64,000 nt of DNA from Lodderomyces elongisporus (Eukaryota; Ascomycota; Pichiomycetes; Serinales; Debaryomycetaceae). The first letter of the stretch is position 1, and each line of letters starts with the position of its first letter. Location: NCBI RefSeq assembly GCF_030384665.1, contig NC_083676.1, positions 1,426,001-1,490,000 of the forward strand, written 5' to 3'. The notes under the pieces were generated by a model. It was given only the letters and a program-made list of their open reading frames with translations. It did no database searches and was not told where the DNA came from. Shown here piece after piece: positions 60,152 to 64,000 of this stretch. Made by a program: the position numbers and the translations under genes.

Positions 60152-63100
60152 TGAAGATAGTTGGAGAAAGAGAGAGTGAGTGGGAGTCAGAGAGAGGGAG
60201 AAAGAGAGAGGGAGTCAGAGAGAGGGAGAACAGGAAGAAGAAGGAAGTGGTGATAAAGGAACATAAATTTTAGAGGAGCTTAGTAATCAGGATAGTAGCT
60301 GGCATTTGATGGGGACATATCATACTCGTATTAGGTGGAAAAAGGTGCGATGGACAACTTGGTGTTGCGAACTGCGTTTATGATTTCTGTAATTTGTTTA
60401 TTATTAATATTGTTGCACATTTATCTATGAATATATATATATATATATTGAATTGTGTGTCTCTCTCTCTGTGTGTGTGTGTGTGTGTTTGTCACATATG
60501 AAACACCGTTGAATATATAGTGTTTTACATAATAGTAGATACGGATTAGCCAATATATATTTTTTTTTTTAACAAAAGAATGTACTTGTTTAATAGCTTT
60601 ATTTTATTAAAATTTTGAGATATATGAAGTGAGGTAGGGGAGGGGAGAACAATAGAAGAAAGAAGGAATTGGTAAATTGTTGAAGAAAGAGAATGAAAAT
60701 TGTGGCATATAATCGGGATTTAATTTATAGCCGGGCCATATACATATATTTAAAAAAGCCGCGTAATTTTAGCCCTTTACTTTTAAGGAAAAATAATAAT
60801 AAAAAAACAGCAACTGGGAATGGAGTAGCGTATAATTTTCAATTTGAGTCGATCTTCAGCCCTTTCGACTAGGAGTCACACCAATTTCAGCTCCTGCTTT
60901 ACTCGATGGAAAACTCGGATTGGTAATATTTTGTGCATGACTTACTACTGATCTGTGTGTGTGTCTACATTCATATATACTGATTAGTATGTTGTAAGTA
61001 TGTTGCAAGTATGTATACTGAGTTGATTGTCATCCAGTCTTTTTTGTTGCAAAATTTAGAACAACAGAAATGAAAAAGGGGAGGACGGGAGAGCAAAGAA
61101 GGGCAAGAAAATGTGGGTGATAGCAGCAGCAGCAGCAATCAATAACATCTCCCAATTGAGGTTTGGATTGAGAAGAATGGAATACTTTTTGATTGCTAAA
61201 GAAGGTTAAGAGGCGAAACAACAAACACAGAAGTATTATTTCTCAATAGTGGAAATTACCTAAAGAAACTTACCCACCGTATGCGGCTTTCGGCTCTTAC
61301 ACTTTTTTTTTTCTTCAAAAACAAAAAAATAAATTTTGGCTTTTTCTTATATGTAAATGACTATAAAGTTCTTTGTAAGTATGTGTGTAAGGGTGTAAAA
61401 GGAACAACTAAATGAGCAAAAAAACGGTAATTAAAAATAAAAAATAAAAAATAAAAAATAAAAAATAAAAAATAAAAAATTAAAAAGACGAGAGGAACAA
61501 AAATAGAATCGGGGGCAAAGATGGACGTCATAGCAAAGGAATGTAAGGATAGCAAAGAAAGCAGCAAGAAAGAAAGAAATAAAAAAAAAACATTTAGAAT
61601 TAAAGAAAAATATACAATTCAAAGAGTGGCATCGAGTAGATGATGGATGATTACAAAACGCAAAAAATAGAAAAAAAACGAAAAGGAAGAGACAGAAAAA
61701 GAGAAAAAGAGAAAGAAAACGTGATCTTAAAGTGACGCCAGAAGATGAGGAACACACCGTCTAATACAAGGTTAGTTTGTCAAAGTCACAACAAATGATG
61801 GGAGAAGAGATGGGTCTTTATATTTAACTTTGTATAATTTCATTTGATGTGTCGTTGGCATGTCTCTATGTTGTCTGTGTCCAGACACAGACACAAGTAC
61901 AGACACAGACAGACACTTTATTGATTGAGAATAAAAAAAAAAAAATTAAATTAAATAAAATAATTCCCAATTCGTAAAACAGGAAACTGAAATTCTGAGC
62001 TTCGACCAAAAAGCGCCAAATTCCCACCCCATTTGGATAATTTGTCAACTAATAGAAATTACACAAAATGCAAATACACCGAGCTACATTTTGTACTCTT
62101 TTTATTTTCTTATTATTTTTAACTTTTTATTTTCTTTCGACTATTAGAGTTTTGTACTGTGGTTTGTCAACAACCCTCCCCTCCTCCTCCTAGACTTCCC
62201 TACAAAATCTGTTTGGTTAATCTCTATACCAAGGACCAATCGGTGATAAAGAGAGTGAGAGACAGCCAGTGTGTGTGTGTACGCGGAAAAGTTGAAGGAA
62301 TAATGATATTGGTATGAGGATAAAGATATACGGTTATATATTAGGCCAATTTATCTAAAAAATGATTTGACAAATCAAGAATTTAGTACATGGCAAAAGT
62401 AAGTTGGTATAGAGAAACAACCCTAGATTCTCATATACATACATATATATATAGTATAGATTTGAAATGAGTACCCCACGCATTGTCTGACGACTGAGAA
62501 ATGCTTTGAATTGAGAGATCTCGGGATTGACTTGAGCGAATTTTTCAATCTTAAATTATTATTTTTTTTTATTAATAATTTTAATAATTTTAATGCCGTT
62601 TAAAAGGTGACCCATATCTGTTGGAGATAAAAGAAGTAAATAATGATACAGGAGGCACCGTGCAAAGTAGAGGAAGATGGAGGTGGAGGAGGATGGAGGG
62701 TCGAGTAAAGAATGCAAGAAAATGAAGAGAGACGAGTAAAATAGTTAGATCCAGCCTTTTAACAATATCATTTGTCTATTTTTTAAAACAAAAATTTATC
62801 TATTAATTCTTTTCAACATTCAGCATCCTTTTGTTTGCTTTTAGAAAGCCAATTGATTTCAACAATTGGACCTCAAATGGTTTTTCTTTTTTATTATTCT
62901 TTCTGTTTATGTAATTATTTTGAATGGAAAAGTTGTTGAAGTTTGCTCGAGATATGAAGGAAAAGCAGAAGAAAGGAGGAAGGAGGAGGGGAGGAGTCCG
63001 TAATTGTCCAATCGGTTATTCATAACCTAAAAGTTTACAATCCAAAAGTGCAATGTTTTGTCTAGATGAGGCAAAACCATTGAGATATATTTCTTGTGAC

Positions 63101-64000
63101 GAAGGTGAAGGCAAATAATTGTGGGTTTCTTCCATTCCATTCCTTTTCTTTGTTTTTCCTTCTTTATCTCTTGCTTCTTTACTCCCTCATGCCTGATGCA
63201 CCACTCCTTGAAATAATCGCTCTCTCTCTCTTATGTATATACATTGTTTTTTTTTTTAACACCCATACTGAAATTCCATTCATTCTTTTTTCTTTGTAAA
63301 AGAAAAAGAAAAACAGCCCGTTCTGTGACTATGTGACTCTGTGACTCTAGTTCCCTCTGATACTTTACTTCTGTGTTAGTTATAGTTGCCGTTTTCGATA
63401 TCATCCATAACATGTACCCGACACACTAAAACTAACATCAATACACTTGAAAGAAGAAGAAGAATACTTCAAAGAGTAAAAACAAACAACAATAAAGAAA
63501 CTAAATTAGTTAGGCAATAACACCTTTTTTTTTTTATTATTTGAACTCTTTTATTAAGTTTCTCGATGAAAACAATAGAGAACAGGCTTTACTGACATAC
63601 ACAGACACATACAAACAGACACATACAAACATACTTCATAGTAGTGCTGCAGCAGTTCAGACATAATTTAGCATACTATCTGTGACCTAATCTGTAGCTT
63701 TCTTCTGTATGATTGCTATATCCCCAAAAAAAAAAAAATTATTGCATAATGTGAGTTAAGTGTTCCCTCTTTCCCTTTCCCTTTCCCTTCTACTTCTTCT
63801 ACTTCATCAATGTTTATGGTTCTTACTAATCTGAAATAAATTAAAAAATAAAATTGGTTACAATTGAAGGATGACACTGGCAGATTGGAACAAAGGAATA
63901 CACAGTAAAAAAAAATAAAATATAAAAAATAAAAAAATAAAATATAAATAAAATAAAAAAAAATAAAAAAAATAAAATAAAAAAAACAGACGGGAGAATA
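60152..64000. other. 3.85-kb region without a recognisable gene
   Basis: Visible content: GAGAGA-rich tract (60168-60235), (AT)n then (GT)n (60430-60490), GCA repeat (61124-61138), AAAAAT repeat (61435-61482), GACACA repeats (61880-61915), T/A runs, AGG-rich stretch (62660-62700), AT-rich end with AAAATA units (63905-63985). The longest ORFs are 108 codons or shorter and of biased composition. It may be a long upstream region of a gene beyond the right edge. No inverted repeats large enough to call were noticed. Confidence 0.5.

Overview
The window is chromosomal DNA of a budding yeast. Compact genes encode recognisable Saccharomycotina proteins, and the few introns have GTATGT donors with TACTAAC-type branch points. 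Intergenic DNA is AT-rich and full of microsatellites, and several proteins carry Gln, Asn or Asp/Glu tracts. Two ribosomal protein promoters pair a CACGTG (Cbf1-type) site with a TAGGGTTT (Tbf1-type) site, as in Candida-group yeasts. A Candida/Lodderomyces (CTG-clade) relative is the best guess, but I could not prove CTG reassignment from the sequence. ORF translations used here read CTG as Leu.

Layout. 1-7769: the 5' part of an Hfl1/TMEM184 membrane protein gene, an Hrk1/Sat4-type kinase and MAM3, all on the minus strand. 10401-18883: a small membrane ORF overlapping GPI1 by one base, then RPS0 with one intron, then KNR4/SMI1. 19072-25684: ALG10 (-), spliced AMA1-like APC/C activator (+), LSB1/PIN3 (+) and PHB2 (-).

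26195-34848: a complete Ty3/gypsy-type LTR retrotransposon, read on the minus strand. Its two 454-bp LTRs look identical by eye and are flanked by a 5-bp ACAAC duplication. It has a 1.3-kb leader, gag, a pol in the +1 frame, a primer-binding site and a duplicated polypurine tract. It sits 15 bp past the MTC6 stop codon and about 510 bp upstream of PHB2, in the same orientation as both, so it looks young and may still be active.

34869-48556: MTC6 (-), SRS2 helicase (+), RDI1 (-), RBS1-like (-), UFD2 with an 18-nt first exon (+). 48855-54458: RPL35, whose first exon is only the ATG (-), ARF1/2 (-) and NUS1 (-). 56473-60151: an Snf3/Hgt4-type glucose sensor (+) and NAS6 (+). 60152-64000: 3.8 kb with no convincing gene.

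The host genes are housekeeping. Several fall in the secretory pathway and glycosylation (GPI1, ALG10, NUS1, ARF). Others are in ubiquitin/proteasome and cell cycle (UFD2, NAS6, AMA1), translation (RPS0, RPL35), and signalling or cell wall (KNR4, RDI1, the kinase, the glucose sensor). The most interesting material is the retrotransposon: its GCG-AGG-C frameshift site combines the Ty3 and Ty1 signals, its Pol has an acidic N-terminal extension of about 430 residues, and it has two identical polypurine tracts.
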